DNA of 64,000 nt from Antennarius striatus (lineage: Eukaryota; Chordata; Actinopteri; Lophiiformes; Antennariidae). The position numbers and the translations under genes were made by a program. Of the stretch, positions 63,590 through 64,000 are shown in pieces. The stretch covers positions 12,456,001 to 12,520,000 of the forward strand of contig NC_090797.1 of assembly GCF_040054535.1 (NCBI RefSeq), in the 5' to 3' direction. How positions within the stretch are numbered: the first letter of the stretch is position 1; every line of letters begins with the position of its first letter. The notes beneath the pieces are model-generated. The model was given only the letters and a program-made list of their open reading frames with translations. It made no database searches and was not told where the DNA came from.

Positions 63590-63775
63590 AACAGATGATT
63601 ACATCCCGCTTCAGAGCGGGGGTGTGTGTCCGTGTGTGTCCCTTAGTCCACCAAATATCTTCGCAACCGTTGCAGATATAAAGATGAAACTACAAACACA
63701 TGAGTCGGGCAGCAAAGGGGATGAAAATGAGATGATGACCTTGACCTTGAGAAAACTAGGTCAAGGTCAAATACA
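63590..63775 (-). repeat. Unclassified dispersed repeat, copy B
   Basis: On the minus strand it repeats the landmarks of 38330-38530: the aaggtcaaggtcatcatc block, catcccctttgctgcccg, and atctgcaacggttgcgaaga. Confidence 0.8.
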
Positions 63776-64000
63776 CTCAGGAACCGGTTAAGATAGAAAG
63801 ACGAGGGAGAAGGCCAGCGAGAGTAAGACCATAGATCAAATCTACTGCTTTGGTCAATGAAAGTCGGTCAGAGCACTAGCTTTGATCTTTGATCTATCCT
63901 AGTAGGTTATGGTAAAATTTTGAATTCAGGAGTGTCGCGGGGTGTTTGCAGTCTTGTTTTTTTTTTGCTTTCATAGGACAAAGTCCATACATGGCGATGC

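Overview
The window is nuclear DNA of a ray-finned fish, most likely a percomorph teleost. The signs are split vertebrate genes with short introns, very many microsatellites, teleost repeat families and a PIM-like kinase of the type that has multiplied in fishes. There is no operon structure, rRNA, tRNA or CRISPR array. All gene models below come from reading frames, splice signals and phase agreement by eye.

Layout. (1) 1-1690: the 3' two exons of a PIM-like kinase gene (copy 1, + strand; its first exon is off the window). (2) 3032-9424: a complete PIWI-family gene, piwil1 (- strand, 20 coding exons, 858 aa), with a 408-bp hAT-type non-autonomous transposon in one intron. (3) 11509-14508: a second, complete PIM-like kinase (copy 2, + strand, 3 exons, 352 aa). 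Its first intron holds a TTAG-rich array, a Penelope-like fragment and a LINE reverse-transcriptase scrap. (4) 14725-20774: a full-length, apparently intact LTR retrotransposon inserted in the 3' flank of copy 2. It has LTRs identical by eye, a 5-bp target duplication and one 1575-codon Gag-Pol frame in which integrase precedes reverse transcriptase (Gmr1-type order). (5) 21.4-32.9 kb: pik3cg, PI3-kinase gamma (+ strand, 23 coding exons, 1121 aa), with one exon lacking a GT donor. (6) 32.9-43.4 kb: intergenic DNA with microsatellites, a perfect 21-bp palindrome, a candidate conserved non-coding element and a candidate unrecognised exon. (7) 43.5-46.1 kb: a 5'-truncated LINE with a restriction-like endonuclease (R4/Rex6-like, - strand) abutting a TA array. 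(8) 48.6 kb to the end: the 5' part (10 coding exons, about 360 residues) of an anoctamin 1/2-like chloride-channel gene, closest by eye to ano2; its introns hold teleost repeats, a fold-back element and long TG/CA tracts.

The host genes have unrelated roles: germline piRNA silencing (piwil1), serine/threonine signalling (PIM-like), leukocyte lipid signalling downstream of GPCRs and Ras (pik3cg), and calcium-activated chloride conductance (anoctamin). I see no evidence that they act as one system. The strongest observations are the young integrase-first retrotransposon with its empty paralogous site, the mosaic divergence of the two PIM copies, and the GA-AG intron in pik3cg.
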